From: Yersinia alsatica
Lineage (GTDB): Bacteria > Pseudomonadota > Gammaproteobacteria > Enterobacterales > Enterobacteriaceae
Direction of reading: 5' to 3'
Assembly: GCF_902170305.1 (NCBI RefSeq)
Contig: NZ_CABHWW010000011.1
Location: 248,001 to 312,000, forward strand
Length of the DNA stretch: 64,000 nucleotides
The notes beneath the pieces were generated by a model. The model saw only the letters and a list, made by a program, of their open reading frames with translations, had not been told where the DNA came from and did no database searches. Positions 27,862-37,812 of the stretch are shown here, one piece after another (positions within the stretch are counted from its first letter, which is position 1; every line of letters begins with the position of its first letter). The translations under genes and the position numbers were made by a program.

Positions 27862-28743
27862 ATGACAACCAGAATACTTAAAGCACATTTGCAGATGCTG
27901 GGATTTACTGCACTACTTGGCGGTTCTTTTATTGCCAGCGCCACCATCAGCAATGCCTTGCCACCCATGGTTATCACCTGGTTGAGATATGCGATTGCCA
28001 GCCTATTTTTTATGGTGTTGCTGGTCAGTCAAGGGCTACTGAAATTACCCCACTATCGCGACTTAGGCCGTTATACTTTGATTAGCCTGCCACCTCTGCT
28101 CTATTTCGCCTGCATGATATTTTCACTTCAGACCACCAGCGCATTAAATTCGAGCGCGTTATACACCACAGTGCCGTTGATGAGCATGATCATGAGCATG
28201 GTGTTATTGAACTCAAAATCTACCTGGTCGGTGCTCGCTGCACTATTAATCGGTATTTTGGGCGCATTATTAATCATTTTTAAAGGTGATTTATCCCAGC
28301 TTTTACAATTGTCGCTAATTCCCTCTGATTATCTCTTTCTGTTTGGTTGCTTAGGTATGGCGCTGAATCCTATCCTAGTAAAAAAATTGCATCGCGGTGA
28401 ACAAGCGCTAGTGTTGACGGGCTGGAGTTTAATTTGTGCCACGTTATTACTGACCTGCGTGGTCGCCTACCAACTGCCAGAAATTAAATGGCGCAATATC
28501 AGCCTAATCACCTGGAGTGGTATTTTCTATCTTGCCACCTTTGCCACTGCATTGAGCTTCTTCTTGTTCCAAAAAGCCTGCATGGTGCTATCCCCAGCCA
28601 AAGTATCGGGCTATGTGTATCTCATTCCATTGTCGGTTATTGCGACTAATGCAATGTTAGGGCAGACCATAAATTGGCAAGAAATAGCCAGTGGTGTGGC
28701 GTTAGTGGTTGTCGCAATGGCTATTTTGGTTAAAGCGAAGTGA
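27862..28743 (+). CDS. EamA/DMT-family exporter
   Basis: An inner-membrane protein of about 293 residues with ten hydrophobic segments in two repeated EamA halves. The first begins 'LQMLGFTALLGGSFIASATIS' and the second 'DYLFLFGCLGMALNPILVKKL'. The chosen start is the ATG at 27862; several upstream in-frame Met codons exist and an AGG-type site before 27862 is weak. DMT exporters remove metabolites such as nucleosides or amino acids. Its place between xapA and xapR-like genes hints at a link to purine nucleosides, but that is speculation. It ends 20 bases before the convergent LysR gene. Confidence 0.75.
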   Translation: MTTRILKAHLQMLGFTALLGGSFIASATISNALPPMVITWLRYAIASLFFMVLLVSQGLLKLPHYRDLGRYTLISLPPLLYFACMIFSLQTTSALNSSALYTTVPLMSMIMSMVLLNSKSTWSVLAALLIGILGALLIIFKGDLSQLLQLSLIPSDYLFLFGCLGMALNPILVKKLHRGEQALVLTGWSLICATLLLTCVVAYQLPEIKWRNISLITWSGIFYLATFATALSFFLFQKACMVLSPAKVSGYVYLIPLSVIATNAMLGQTINWQEIASGVALVVVAMAILVKAK

Positions 28744-28763
28744 TATTAGCTAGCACGGCACAT

Positions 28764-29666
28764 TTAAAATAACTCGAGCAGGCGCTCTAATGCCTGAGTC
28801 ATGCTACTGGGATGATAAACGGCAAATAAATCGGCAGAGAGATCTTCTTTGAGCGGGATAAACTTGATATTTGGCCAAGGAATTTCCTGCATACTTTCAG
28901 GAACCAAGGCGATACCAAGATTACTGTTTACAAATGCTAATTGGGTTTGAGGCTCATCAAATTGATAAATAGTCTGCGGCTTACAACCCGCACTCAGGCA
29001 GCTATTATATAAACTTTTAGAGTAGCCGGAGTTAGCGAAGGTGAGGAATATCAGGTTCTGGCCAGATAACTCTTGCAGAGAGAGTATCTCACGGTCAGCC
29101 AACACGCTTTCATGAGATACCGCGACGGCGACGCGTTGTTTTTCCACTCGTTTATACACCAACGCGGGATTCTGCTCCAAAGAGGCACAGCGCCAAAACC
29201 CAATATCAAGCTTCTTATTTAATAACGCGTCATACTGCTTGCTGGGTGGGAACTCATGTAACGACCAAGTGGTATTAGGATTAAGCTCCTTAAAATTCTT
29301 GAACTTCTCTAATAGTTGATGCCAAAGGGCTGAGCCAATAATACCTATATTAAGGTGGCTTTGTTCATGACGCGCAATATAGGAGACACGGCTTAATGAG
29401 TTTTCTATATTCTCGAAAACCTCTTTCATTTCTGCCTGCATCATTTCGCCAGCTAAGGTTAGCACCACGTTACGGCTATCCCGTATAAATAAAGGGAATC
29501 CTAAGGCATCTTCTAACTCTTTAATTTGCAAGCTTAGTGGGGGCTGGGAGATATGAAGACGTTCAGCGGCTTTTCCGAAGTGCAGTTCTTCCGAAACAAC
29601 GAGAAAATAGCGAATCATCTTCAAATTGATGCGCCCGGAGAAAAGAAGCTTTTGCATACCCGACAT
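28764..29666 (-). CDS. xapR: LysR-family regulator, XapR-like
   Basis: A 300-residue LysR protein. The N-terminal segments 'MIRYFLVVSEELHFGKAAERLHISQPPLSLQIKELEDALG' parallel E. coli XapR's 'LLRYFLAVAEELHFG.AA.RL..SQPPLS..IKELE' closely, and 'FIRDSRNVVLT' and 'FDEPQTQLAFVNSNLGIALVP' also match XapR positions. XapR activates xapAB with xanthosine. The start may be the ATG at 29666 or one three codons later; the latter has a GGA about eight bases upstream. It is near but not adjacent to xapAB. Identity is likely, not proven. Confidence 0.65.
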   Translation of the reverse strand: MSGMQKLLFSGRINLKMIRYFLVVSEELHFGKAAERLHISQPPLSLQIKELEDALGFPLFIRDSRNVVLTLAGEMMQAEMKEVFENIENSLSRVSYIARHEQSHLNIGIIGSALWHQLLEKFKNFKELNPNTTWSLHEFPPSKQYDALLNKKLDIGFWRCASLEQNPALVYKRVEKQRVAVAVSHESVLADREILSLQELSGQNLIFLTFANSGYSKSLYNSCLSAGCKPQTIYQFDEPQTQLAFVNSNLGIALVPESMQEIPWPNIKFIPLKEDLSADLFAVYHPSSMTQALERLLELF

Positions 29667-29749
29667 CCAATTATTTTAATGCTTAATCTGAGTTATTATT
29701 TTAATAGTAACATCATCTGATAATTCAATGAGTAAAAACCAATATATAT

Positions 29750-29927
29750 GTCAAAGTTGCAGGTTTGAGCAGCTAACACCCCTGCAACTTCAAGGATAAA
29801 GGGAGTTCCCCACAATCATTGGAGTTGCAGGTAGGCAGCAAACAAGCGAGTCCCGATGAACTTACTCAAGTAAGTGATTCGGGCAAGTGAGTGCGGCTAA
29901 CACCCCTGCAACTTCAAGGATAAAGGG
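29750..29927. repeat. YPAL-like palindromic repeat after cobT
   Basis: A 32-base segment, GCTAACACCCCTGCAACTTC and 12 more bases, occurs twice exactly (29772-29803 and 29896-29927), and AGTTGCAGGT copies form its inverse. Between them is a palindrome, ACTTAC-TCAA-GTAAGT (29860-29875). The whole could fold into a long stem-loop. Such sequences are frequent in Yersinia and I assign it to the YPAL type from memory. Its end is three bases from the cobT stop codon, so it may form the operon's transcript end. Confidence 0.6.
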
Positions 29928-29929
29928 GA

Positions 29930-30988
29930 TTATGAGCCTGATACTGGCAACTCAATATTACTCTCTGCCAACGACCCCATATTGTTATACATCGCGCAGG
30001 CGGCATCCACCAGATGCATGGCAAGTGCCGCGCCACTGCCCTCGCCTAATCTCATGCCCATTTGCAAATAAGGCTCAAGTTGCAAGTGGTTCAGTGCAAT
30101 AACCGCACCTTTTTCTGCCGATAAATGAGAAGGAATCAGATAGTCACGCACGCCTGGTGCAATACGGCAAGCAGCCAGCGCCGAAGCATAAGAGAGAAAA
30201 CCATCCAAAATAACCGGTAACCCAGCAGCCGCGGCACCAAGCATCACCCCGGTCATACCCACCAGATCAAAGCCCCCTACTTTAGCCAGCACGTCAATAC
30301 CGTCACTGCCATCCGGCTGGTTGGTCTCAATGGCTCGCCGTACCACCGCCACTTTGTGATGCAACTGATCACTGGGGAAATTAGCGCCAATACCAACCAC
30401 CAGTTGCGGGTCACTGTCGGTAAAGACACTGACCATCGCCGCTGCGGGTGTGGTGTTTGCCATACCCAACTCGCCCACGGCGAAGACTTTCACCCCATCT
30501 GCAGCTTGTTTTAGAGTGAGCATGGCACTGGCCAGCAGTAGCTCTTCCGCCTGTTGACGGGTCATTGCCGCTTCACGGGCAATATTGCCGCTGCCGCGCG
30601 CCACTTTCATATTCAGTACACCGGGTAACTCGTCGCTATCGATCCCGACATCAACGATTTTCACTTCGGCACCGGCATTGGCCGCCAACACACAAACTCC
30701 AGTAATGCCTTTCACCATATTCAGTGCCTGAACCATCGTCACTACCCGTGGCGAGACCGCAACACCTTCATCATAAACGCCGTGATCCGCCGCCATAACA
30801 ATGACTTGTTTACGATCAACCTGATGACCGTACAGACCGCGCATCCCCGCCAATTGAACAGCTAACTGCTCCAGACGGCCTAAGCTACCAGGGGGTTTAA
30901 GCAGGCCATCGAGCCGTTGTTGGGCGCGGGTCATGGCTCGATTATCGAGCGGTGCAATGGTACGTAAGACGGATGAAAGTGTTTGCAT
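29930..30988 (-). CDS. cobT: Nicotinate-nucleotide:dimethylbenzimidazole phosphoribosyltransferase
   Basis: A 352-residue enzyme that makes alpha-ribazole 5'-phosphate for the lower ligand of B12. The start is ATG at 30988 with the standard beginning '[19 protein letters not shown]'; a longer frame upstream overlaps cobC. Seen: '[12 protein letters not shown]' with the conserved His, '[16 protein letters not shown]', '[15 protein letters not shown]' and the C-terminal '[12 protein letters not shown]' with the catalytic Glu. It is the last gene of the operon, four bases after cobC, and is followed directly by a palindromic repeat. Confidence 0.95.
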   Translation of the reverse strand: MQTLSSVLRTIAPLDNRAMTRAQQRLDGLLKPPGSLGRLEQLAVQLAGMRGLYGHQVDRKQVIVMAADHGVYDEGVAVSPRVVTMVQALNMVKGITGVCVLAANAGAEVKIVDVGIDSDELPGVLNMKVARGSGNIAREAAMTRQQAEELLLASAMLTLKQAADGVKVFAVGELGMANTTPAAAMVSVFTDSDPQLVVGIGANFPSDQLHHKVAVVRRAIETNQPDGSDGIDVLAKVGGFDLVGMTGVMLGAAAAGLPVILDGFLSYASALAACRIAPGVRDYLIPSHLSAEKGAVIALNHLQLEPYLQMGMRLGEGSGAALAMHLVDAACAMYNNMGSLAESNIELPVSGS

Positions 30989-30992
30989 GGGT

Positions 30993-31628
30993 TTAATCTC
31001 TGGTTGCAGGCTGCCAAACAGCCCGACTGTTAAACGCACGCAGCGTGACAAATCCATCATGGATATCCAACACGCTGTATGCCCCCTGTTCAAAATGGAA
31101 ATGCCACATAGCCGCCGCAGGCATAGCCAGCAAACGCGCTAACATCAGGCTTAAAACCCCCTGATGAGCAACCAGTAACTGATTATTATCTGGCTGTTGT
31201 TGTAAGTGAGTCGATGTTGACAGCAGAGGCTGAACCACCGCTTCCACCCGGGCTGAAAATTGTGAAAAAGATTCCCCACCGGTGGGGCTGGCTTGCTGCC
31301 AATCTGCCACCCATGCAGCCCAGGCATCAGGGTCTTCACGTTGTAAATCATGGTGATGGCGCATTTCCCACTCACCAAAATGCATTTCATTCAATTGGCT
31401 ATCAGTGTGAGCATCAACTTGATGACCTGCCAGCACGATATCGGCGGTATGGCGCGCACGCAGGAGTTGGCTACTGACACCCTGCGCGAAATCCACATTG
31501 GCTAACCAGCCCGCAACCTCTCCGGCCTGTTCCACCCCCTGCGGGGTAAGAGCCAAATCAGTCAGACCGCAAAAAACACCGCGCAAATTGGCTTCAGTTT
31601 GCCCATGGCGCAGCAAAAAAAGTCGCAT
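30993..31628 (-). CDS. cobC: Alpha-ribazole phosphatase CobC
   Basis: A 211-residue histidine phosphatase. It starts '[15 protein letters not shown]', with the RHG catalytic motif at residues 7-9, and the second catalytic His in '[12 protein letters not shown]' near residue 153. It removes phosphate from alpha-ribazole 5'-phosphate. The ATG at 31628 is preferred; a GTG two codons earlier is possible. In Salmonella cobC lies elsewhere on the chromosome beside cobD, but here it is between cobS and cobT within the operon. A general phosphoglycerate mutase could look alike, yet the context settles it. Confidence 0.85.
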   Translation of the reverse strand: MRLFLLRHGQTEANLRGVFCGLTDLALTPQGVEQAGEVAGWLANVDFAQGVSSQLLRARHTADIVLAGHQVDAHTDSQLNEMHFGEWEMRHHHDLQREDPDAWAAWVADWQQASPTGGESFSQFSARVEAVVQPLLSTSTHLQQQPDNNQLLVAHQGVLSLMLARLLAMPAAAMWHFHFEQGAYSVLDIHDGFVTLRAFNSRAVWQPATRD

Positions 31629-31648
31629 ACACACCCCATCAATAGTGA

Positions 31649-32395
31649 TTACAACAGTGCCAGCAAGAACACTAACTCACCCATTTCAGCCGCTGCACCC
31701 AGTGTGTCACCGGTTTGCCCGCCTAAACGACGGCGTAGATAGGTCGCCAATAGCAGCACGACCACCATGGTTATCACTAATGCCCACACCGCCGCACTGT
31801 GACCCAATAACAGCGTTAATATTGCCCCGCCAGCCAAGGTCACCGCTGTTTGTCGGCCAGTGACTTTACCGATATAAATATTGCCCAGCCCATTACCTTC
31901 ACGGGCATAGCGCTGGCGGTACATCAGCAAGACAATCACCGTGCGCCCGACTACCGAGGCCGCCGTCAGCATGGCAAACATCGACACATCACGCAGCGCC
32001 AGTTCACTGACCACTAAAACTTTTGCTACTACGATAAAGATGAGTGCTAAACCGCCGTTAGTACCGAGCCGACTGTCGCGCATAATCTCTAACATCTGCT
32101 CGCGCTTACGGGCTGAAAATACCCCATCACACGTATCTGCCAACCCATCAAGGTGAAAAGCACCGGTAATCAATGCCAGCGCCAAGACATAGCCCAGTGC
32201 CGCCAGCGGCACACCGCACCAAGGTGCCAACAAGGTAAAAACGCCCCCGCCTATTACACCGACAATCAGGCCAATAAAGGGGAATCCCACAATACCGCGC
32301 TCGTAATTATCCATCGCCAGCCCTTGAGTCCAGCGCTCAGGCACCGGAATACGGGTCATAAACTGCAATGTTGCAAGAAATAGCCGCAGACTCAT
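31649..32395 (-). CDS. cobS: Cobalamin (5'-phosphate) synthase CobS
   Basis: A 248-residue inner-membrane protein with about six to seven helices. The active-site motif '[23 protein letters not shown]' near residues 60-80 (DG..D..DG) is that of CobS, which joins adenosylcobinamide-GDP to alpha-ribazole (or its phosphate). Other family features are 'DSRLGTNG' soon after and a C-terminal '[15 protein letters not shown]'. Its start overlaps the end of cobU by four bases (ATGA). Upstream are cobU and cbiP, downstream cobC. Confidence 0.95.
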   Translation of the reverse strand: MSLRLFLATLQFMTRIPVPERWTQGLAMDNYERGIVGFPFIGLIVGVIGGGVFTLLAPWCGVPLAALGYVLALALITGAFHLDGLADTCDGVFSARKREQMLEIMRDSRLGTNGGLALIFIVVAKVLVVSELALRDVSMFAMLTAASVVGRTVIVLLMYRQRYAREGNGLGNIYIGKVTGRQTAVTLAGGAILTLLLGHSAAVWALVITMVVVLLLATYLRRRLGGQTGDTLGAAAEMGELVFLLALL

Positions 32396-32937
32396 TTAAT
32401 CTTTACCTCAATACCAGAAATCACTAAGTACACTTCATCGGCCGCCGCCGCCAAACGCTGATTGATCCGGCCGGCAATATCACGAAAGTGCCGCGCCAGA
32501 CGGTTATCCGGCACAATCCCCATACCCAATTCATTGGTGACGAGATAAACAGGCGCACGGCTGCGCGCGCAGGCCGCCAGTAGATGCGTAATTTGCTGCC
32601 CAATCCCCACTTCGAGTGCGGCAAAATCCATCTGCTCCGGCGGAGTATCGCCCGCCAACTCAAACAGCAGATTGGTGATGAGTGTGGTAATACACTCCAG
32701 CATGACCACCTCACCGGGTTCGACGTGCTTATCTAGCACTGCACCGAGATCGCGATACCCTTCCCAAGTGCGCCAGTGTGCCGGACGGCTCGCACGATGC
32801 AGTACCACTCGCTCAGCCATTTCAGCATCAGTGACCACCGAGGTGGCGATATAAAATACCCGTTCACCCGCTTGTGCTGCCAGACGCTCCGCCAGAGAGC
32901 TCTTGCCACTGCGCGCCCCTCCAGTAATCAAAATCAC
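32392..32937 (-). CDS. cobU: Adenosylcobinamide kinase/guanylyltransferase CobU
   Basis: A 181-residue bifunctional enzyme that phosphorylates adenosylcobinamide and attaches GMP. The P-loop '[12 protein letters not shown]' is at residues 6-17, and '[13 protein letters not shown]' near residue 48 carries the His that is transiently guanylylated. The Walker-B-like region '[15 protein letters not shown]' lies near residue 78. It overlaps cbiP upstream and cobS downstream by four bases each, which couples translation along this part of the operon. The C-terminus 'SGIEVKIK' is as expected. Confidence 0.95.
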   Translation of the reverse strand: MILITGGARSGKSSLAERLAAQAGERVFYIATSVVTDAEMAERVVLHRASRPAHWRTWEGYRDLGAVLDKHVEPGEVVMLECITTLITNLLFELAGDTPPEQMDFAALEVGIGQQITHLLAACARSRAPVYLVTNELGMGIVPDNRLARHFRDIAGRINQRLAAAADEVYLVISGIEVKIK

Positions 32938-34487
32938 TGTGCGCGCTCCTGTTGATGTGTTTTCATTAAGGTTAAAATCTTATCAATATCAATATGCTGC
33001 CGCATCTGTTCGGCCAGAATATCGAACTGCTGTTGCTTGTGCTCAGCATAATCTAGCGTCACACCGTCAAAAGCAGGCAGCCCTTTACGTTGCCGCAAAT
33101 TATCCAGCAGTGCCCGAGTAAAATGGTGGCGGTCAAACAAACCATGAATATAGCTCCCCAATACGGAGCCCGCAGTATTCACCGCGCCATCCACCCACTG
33201 CTCCGCCTGCCCATTGCGTAATGTCAAACATGCAAATGGCGTGGCACCAGTCCCCAGATGGGATACCCCCATGTGGATTTCATAACCTTCCAGTTGTTGC
33301 TCACTACAGTTGGCTAGCATCCCCGGCAAGTCAGTCTGACAATAACCACTCACCCGGGTGGTAACTTTCTCATGGGCAAACTGAGTTTCAACATCCAGTA
33401 AACCCAAGCCATCCATCTGATCCAGCCCTGACTCCACGCCATCAATAATCCGTTTGCCCAGCATCTGATAGCCGCCGCAAATACCAATAACCGGCACATT
33501 TTCTTGATGCTGTGCCAGCAGTGCAGCCGCCAGCCCGCATTGATGCAGCCATTGCAAATCACCCAGCGTATTTTTGCTACCCGGCAAGATGATCAGATCC
33601 GGCTGGCCCAAAGCCGAAGGGTGAGAAACATAGCGCAGGCGCACATCAGGCTGGGCGGCCAACGCATTAAAATCGGTAAAATTGGCAATATGTGGCAGGC
33701 GGATCACCGCAATATCCAGCGCCTTTTCCGCCGCGCCCTGATATTTCCCGTTTTGCAGCGCTACGCCGTCTTCATCTTCCAAATCAATATCCAGCCACGG
33801 CATCACACCTAAAACGGGCACATCGGTCAGGGCTTCAATCTGCTCTAAGCCGGGTTTTAGTAGCGCGATATCACCGCGAAACTTGTTGATGATGACCCCT
33901 TTGACTCGCGCTTTCTCATGAGGATGTAACAGTGCCAATGTGCCATAAATTGAAGCAAATACACCGCCGCGATCGATATCAGCCACTAATAAAACCGGGG
34001 CATCGGCTAGTGCGGCCATGCCCATATTGACGATATCACGGTCGCGCAGATTAATTTCTGCCGGGCTGCCTGCCCCTTCCAGCACCATAACGTCATACTC
34101 ACTGGCCAGACTGTGGTAAACCTCGCTGATTTGCTGCTGCAACTGCGGTTTGTATTGATGGTATTCCACCGCATCCATATTACAGGCGACTTTGCCCATC
34201 AATACTACCTGCGCCTTGCGGTCACTGGTGGGTTTGAGCAGCACCGGATTCATGCGGACATCCGGCGCAATTCCTGCGGCTTCCGCTTGAAAAATCTGCG
34301 CACGCCCCATCTCTTCACCTTGCGGCGTAATTCCCGAATTGAGTGCCATATTCTGCGATTTAAAGGGTGCGCAACGATAACCATCTTGCATAAAAATGCG
34401 GCATAGCCCCGCCACTAACACACTTTTACCGACATCCGATGCCGTGCCTTGCACCATTATCGATAAATTCATCGCAGACTGACTCAT
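32934..34487 (-). CDS. cbiP: Cobyric acid synthase CbiP
   Basis: A 517-residue glutamine-dependent amidase that adds four amide groups to cobyrinic a,c-diamide. The ATG at 34487 overlaps the cbiO stop (ATGA). N-terminal domain: '[18 protein letters not shown]' near residues 12-29 (P-loop type), '[26 protein letters not shown]'-like run around residue 50. C-terminal glutamine amidotransferase: '[13 protein letters not shown]' with the nucleophile Cys near residue 340, and '[11 protein letters not shown]' near 405. The longer frame starting upstream lacks family residues and is not the start. Confidence 0.95.
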   Translation of the reverse strand: MSQSAMNLSIMVQGTASDVGKSVLVAGLCRIFMQDGYRCAPFKSQNMALNSGITPQGEEMGRAQIFQAEAAGIAPDVRMNPVLLKPTSDRKAQVVLMGKVACNMDAVEYHQYKPQLQQQISEVYHSLASEYDVMVLEGAGSPAEINLRDRDIVNMGMAALADAPVLLVADIDRGGVFASIYGTLALLHPHEKARVKGVIINKFRGDIALLKPGLEQIEALTDVPVLGVMPWLDIDLEDEDGVALQNGKYQGAAEKALDIAVIRLPHIANFTDFNALAAQPDVRLRYVSHPSALGQPDLIILPGSKNTLGDLQWLHQCGLAAALLAQHQENVPVIGICGGYQMLGKRIIDGVESGLDQMDGLGLLDVETQFAHEKVTTRVSGYCQTDLPGMLANCSEQQLEGYEIHMGVSHLGTGATPFACLTLRNGQAEQWVDGAVNTAGSVLGSYIHGLFDRHHFTRALLDNLRQRKGLPAFDGVTLDYAEHKQQQFDILAEQMRQHIDIDKILTLMKTHQQERAQ

Positions 34488-35299
34488 TGCACTTCCTCCG
34501 CTTTGCGCTGACGCATCAACGCAAATAGTTGCTCTTCGGTTTTGCACAGTGGTAAACCCAGCTCACTGTGCATTTTCACCAACCACGGCTGAACCAGCCC
34601 GGCGGCTTGCAGTTTATCCTGTTGCAGAAAAACCTCGGTTGTTTCACCCGCAATCATCAGATGACCATGCGATAAGACATAAAGATAGTCACAAACCTTA
34701 TAAATCAAATCGATATCATGGCTGGAGAGAATAACCCGTTTTCCCTCTGCGACAATACGTTCAATGATAGTAATCATGTGCTGCCGCCCCGCCGGGTCTA
34801 GTCCGGCGGTGGGTTCATCCAGCAGCAGATACTCCGCTTCCATCACTAACGCCCCGGCAATCGCCACCCGCTTTTTCTGACCATGGCTCAGGTGTTGAAT
34901 AGATTTATGGCGAAAGCTTTGTGCGTCGACCAAGGTCAGCGCCCGATCAACGCGCTCGGCAATCACCGCTTCCGGCATGCCAAGATTGCGCAAACTGAAA
35001 GCAATATCGCTGTCTATGTCGGTATAAAAAATCTGCTGTTCTGGATCTTGAAATACCGTGGTCACCCGCTGGCGAAGCTCACGAAGATGAGGTTTTTTGT
35101 AACTCAGCGGCTCACCTTGCCACATCACCGCTCCCTGCTGGGGTTGCAGTATGCCGGTCAGATTCATAAACAACGTCGATTTGCCACAGCCATTGGCACC
35201 TAAGACACCGGTGACCGCATGCTGACTGAAATCCAGGGTCAAATCATGCAATACCTGCTCATCTTGATAGCTGAAACCTAACTGTTGGGTGGCTAACAT
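34484..35299 (-). CDS. cbiO: Cobalt ECF transporter ATPase CbiO
   Basis: A 271-residue ABC ATPase. Walker A '[10 protein letters not shown]' near residue 36, Q-loop '[10 protein letters not shown]', signature '[15 protein letters not shown]' near residue 138, Walker B '[12 protein letters not shown]' near 159 and the switch His in 'ILSSHDID' near 192. It powers cobalt uptake with CbiMNQ. I chose the ATG at 35299, with AGGA five bases upstream, over a TTG at 35302. It lies right after cbiQ and overlaps cbiP. Confidence 0.95.
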   Translation of the reverse strand: MLATQQLGFSYQDEQVLHDLTLDFSQHAVTGVLGANGCGKSTLFMNLTGILQPQQGAVMWQGEPLSYKKPHLRELRQRVTTVFQDPEQQIFYTDIDSDIAFSLRNLGMPEAVIAERVDRALTLVDAQSFRHKSIQHLSHGQKKRVAIAGALVMEAEYLLLDEPTAGLDPAGRQHMITIIERIVAEGKRVILSSHDIDLIYKVCDYLYVLSHGHLMIAGETTEVFLQQDKLQAAGLVQPWLVKMHSELGLPLCKTEEQLFALMRQRKAEEVQ

Positions 35300-35310
35300 C
35301 AAATCCTGCC

Positions 35311-35994
35311 TTACAAGTGGAAATCGCCCTGATAAAGTTTCATATCCAGCGAAATGACCATCTGTTGATAACGAATCATCACGCGGGTAAATAGCATGCC
35401 GACCAGCATTGCCAGCGAGTGGTAGCCAGTTCGCAGTGAGATATAACCAAATCTCAGAGATTGCGCATGGTGAATAGCCGCCGCCTCTTCAATCAAGATA
35501 AAGATAAAACGCCAAGTCAGCAGGATTTGCTCAGTCAGCAACCGCGGTGCATGGCAACGTTTCAGTATCTGAATAAGTTGTGGAAATGGCGTATTCAGCA
35601 CAAACCAGAAAGTTGCCGCCAATGCCGCCAGACTGCGCCACAGAGTTTGATTGGCGGTATCTAATCCAACCCTATCAATCCCCAACCACCAATTGCCAAT
35701 ATGTACTCCCCACCACAGGCTCTCCGGCTGGCGGGCGAGGGATAACACGATGGTGACCAAGCCCACCATCAGAAAAGAGAGTGGTATCGCCAGCCAGCGC
35801 AGATAGCGGCGCGGGCCAACCCGCAGCAGATAACATGTCAGTCCGGCGATAAATACCAGCAGCAGAGCCTGATACATCGGCGGGCTGAGCATGGCCAACA
35901 GCAGGAAAACCCCATACAGCACCAGTTTCCCCATCGGGTCGGCCTGCCGCCAGCGACTTTGATAACTTAGTTTATCAATCCCCAGCATGCTCAC
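35311..35994 (-). CDS. cbiQ: Cobalt ECF transporter membrane subunit CbiQ
   Basis: A 227-residue membrane protein, the T component that links CbiO to CbiM/N. Four or five hydrophobic helices are visible, and the two coupling motifs with the pattern A-R-G are seen in degenerate form ('HAQSLRFGYISLR'). A GTG at 35994 has GGGGGA six bases before it and is taken as start; an ATG two codons later is possible. It overlaps the end of cbiN by 20 bases. Its sequence is typical for energy-coupling factor transporters. Confidence 0.92.
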   Translation of the reverse strand: MSMLGIDKLSYQSRWRQADPMGKLVLYGVFLLLAMLSPPMYQALLLVFIAGLTCYLLRVGPRRYLRWLAIPLSFLMVGLVTIVLSLARQPESLWWGVHIGNWWLGIDRVGLDTANQTLWRSLAALAATFWFVLNTPFPQLIQILKRCHAPRLLTEQILLTWRFIFILIEEAAAIHHAQSLRFGYISLRTGYHSLAMLVGMLFTRVMIRYQQMVISLDMKLYQGDFHL

Positions 35995-36256
35995 CGCGTT
36001 TCCCCCGGTAATAACCCAAGATATAGAAGATCACCGCCGCACCAATACTGCCTTGCAAGGTGAACAACAGACTTTCAATTTCACCACTGGCCGGTTCATA
36101 CAAGGGCTGGAACCAAGGTTTATAATGTGGCGCGGTCAATTGAATCAGGGTTTCGGCTTCGCCGTCAGAGCCACCATATTCACCACCATGATTGATAAAG
36201 AATGGCAATATAACCAGAGCGATAACCATCGCCAGCAGAATAAGCGTCTTTTTCAT
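35975..36256 (-). CDS. cbiN: Cobalt ECF transporter subunit CbiN
   Basis: A small 93-residue membrane protein with two helices: one near the N-terminus ('LILLAMVIALVILPFF') and one near the C-terminus ('SIGAAVIFYILGYYRG'). The periplasmic loop between contains 'GGSDGEAETLIQ' and 'YEPASGEIESLLF', typical CbiN residues. It partners CbiM and loads Co2+. It starts one base after the cbiM stop and overlaps cbiQ. Confidence 0.9.
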   Translation of the reverse strand: MKKTLILLAMVIALVILPFFINHGGEYGGSDGEAETLIQLTAPHYKPWFQPLYEPASGEIESLLFTLQGSIGAAVIFYILGYYRGKRGEHAGD

Positions 36257-36257
36257 G

Positions 36258-36995
36258 TTAGTGAGTCTCCGCAGTGATGAGTTTGCGTTTGGTTAACTGG
36301 TCGTAAATCATCACCGTCAGCAAACCTTCGGCAATGGCAATCGGGATCTGGGTAATGCAGAACACGCCCATAAATTTGACAATTGAGCCGCTAACACCAA
36401 ATTGCGGATCGGGGAAAGCCAAACCGAGCTGTACCGAGGTGACAAAGTAAGTGGTTAAATCTGCTAACATGGCACACAGAAATACCCCGACATCACGGCG
36501 TAATCCTGCTTTACAGGCCATTTTCCATACCAGATAGCCGACGACTGGCCCAATGACCGCCATCGACATGCCATTCGCCCCCAACGTCGTCAACCCGCCG
36601 TGTGCCAGTAACAGAGCCTGGAACAACAGCACAATGGCCCCCAAGACCGCCACCACTACCGGTCCAAACAGGATAACCGCCAGCCCAACACCGGTTGGAT
36701 GAGAGCAACTGCCGGTGACTGAAGGTATTTTTAGCGCGGACAGCACGAAAATAAAGGCACCACACAATGCCAGCAGGACTTTTTGATTGCTGTCTTCAGC
36801 GACAATTTGTTTCAAACGTACCAGCCCCATAAACAGACAGGGTAAGAACAGTATCCACCAGGCCAGTGCCCACATCGGTGGCAAAAAGCCTTCCATAATG
36901 TGCATAGCAAAAACATCATTCGGTGCCAGCGTTAACAAGATTGCCATGGCAACCCCAGTTAACGAGAGTTTCTTTAGCTGCTTTTCCATTTCCAT
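36258..36995 (-). CDS. cbiM: Cobalt ECF transporter substrate-binding subunit CbiM
   Basis: A 245-residue membrane protein. After a signal-like N-terminus of about 30 residues comes '[17 protein letters not shown]': once the leader is removed the Met-His dipeptide gives the Co2+ binding site, a hallmark of CbiM. Also seen: '[18 protein letters not shown]' near 90 and '[19 protein letters not shown]' near 130. It imports Co2+ for B12. The start at 36995 has AGGGG six bases before it. A 106-base gap separates it from cbiL. Confidence 0.95.
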   Translation of the reverse strand: MEMEKQLKKLSLTGVAMAILLTLAPNDVFAMHIMEGFLPPMWALAWWILFLPCLFMGLVRLKQIVAEDSNQKVLLALCGAFIFVLSALKIPSVTGSCSHPTGVGLAVILFGPVVVAVLGAIVLLFQALLLAHGGLTTLGANGMSMAVIGPVVGYLVWKMACKAGLRRDVGVFLCAMLADLTTYFVTSVQLGLAFPDPQFGVSGSIVKFMGVFCITQIPIAIAEGLLTVMIYDQLTKRKLITAETH

Positions 36996-37101
36996 CGGTG
37001 ACCCCTTATCCCCTTCTTATTTGATGTCGTGACGAGATAAACTCGTGGCTGACAATGCCAATTAATCTGGGAATGTATTGTTAAGTTAATTAACCCAGCC
37101 T

Positions 37102-37812
37102 TTAACTAATAACCTGTTGTTTATTCACTAAAATAGTCGAGAAATAGGGCAGTGACTGGTCAGGAGCAACGGTATCCAGTTGTCGCCAGCACACTTCCCC
37201 TGGTAATGAGGCTTCCGACATCAACAATGCATGCGGGAACAGATTCAACCGCGCCAACAGTGCTTGTATTTGGGCAAAGCGGCCATAAACCTTCATCAAT
37301 ACCACGCAGTCGTGGTCACGCAATGCTCGCTCCAGCTCCGCTTCCGGTGCCGTGCAAGACATAATGGCCAGCGATTGCTGTTCCATTGCCAGCGGTAAAG
37401 CTGCACGCGAGGCTATTGCCGCAAAGGAGGTCACGCCCGGTACGATTTCCAACCAATCAGGCCGACCAATGCGTTCCAGTAAAAATACCCAAGTGCTAAA
37501 TAACATGGCGTCGCCGAGGGTGATAAATCCGACCTGACGTCCGTTAGCGACTTCCGCCTGTAACTGCTGCGCCACCTCATCCCAAACCGCTTGTTTTTCA
37601 CTATCATCAGCACTCATCGGGAAATGGCAGGTGCGTATTTCGGTGTTTGGCGAGAGATACTCGCGCACAATAGACAATGCCAGGCTGTCACCGCCTTTAC
37701 GCCCGGCGGGGGCATACAGCACATCAAGTTGGGCGACGAGCCGCGCGGCTCGAACAGTAATCAAATCACTGGCTCCGGGCCCCACACCCAATGCATAAAG
37801 TCTGCCGCTCAT
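37102..37812 (-). CDS. cbiL: Cobalt-factor II C20-methyltransferase CbiL
   Basis: A 236-residue SAM-dependent methyltransferase of the precorrin methylase fold. It opens 'LYALGVGPGASDLITVRAARL', the family's SAM-binding glycine-rich motif, and has 'GFITLGDAMLFSTWVFLLERIG' near residue 95. It methylates C20 in the anaerobic corrin pathway. Its start codon overlaps the cbiK stop (TAATG). A gap of 106 bases to cbiM follows, without an obvious hairpin. Confidence 0.92.
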   Translation of the reverse strand: MSGRLYALGVGPGASDLITVRAARLVAQLDVLYAPAGRKGGDSLALSIVREYLSPNTEIRTCHFPMSADDSEKQAVWDEVAQQLQAEVANGRQVGFITLGDAMLFSTWVFLLERIGRPDWLEIVPGVTSFAAIASRAALPLAMEQQSLAIMSCTAPEAELERALRDHDCVVLMKVYGRFAQIQALLARLNLFPHALLMSEASLPGEVCWRQLDTVAPDQSLPYFSTILVNKQQVIS

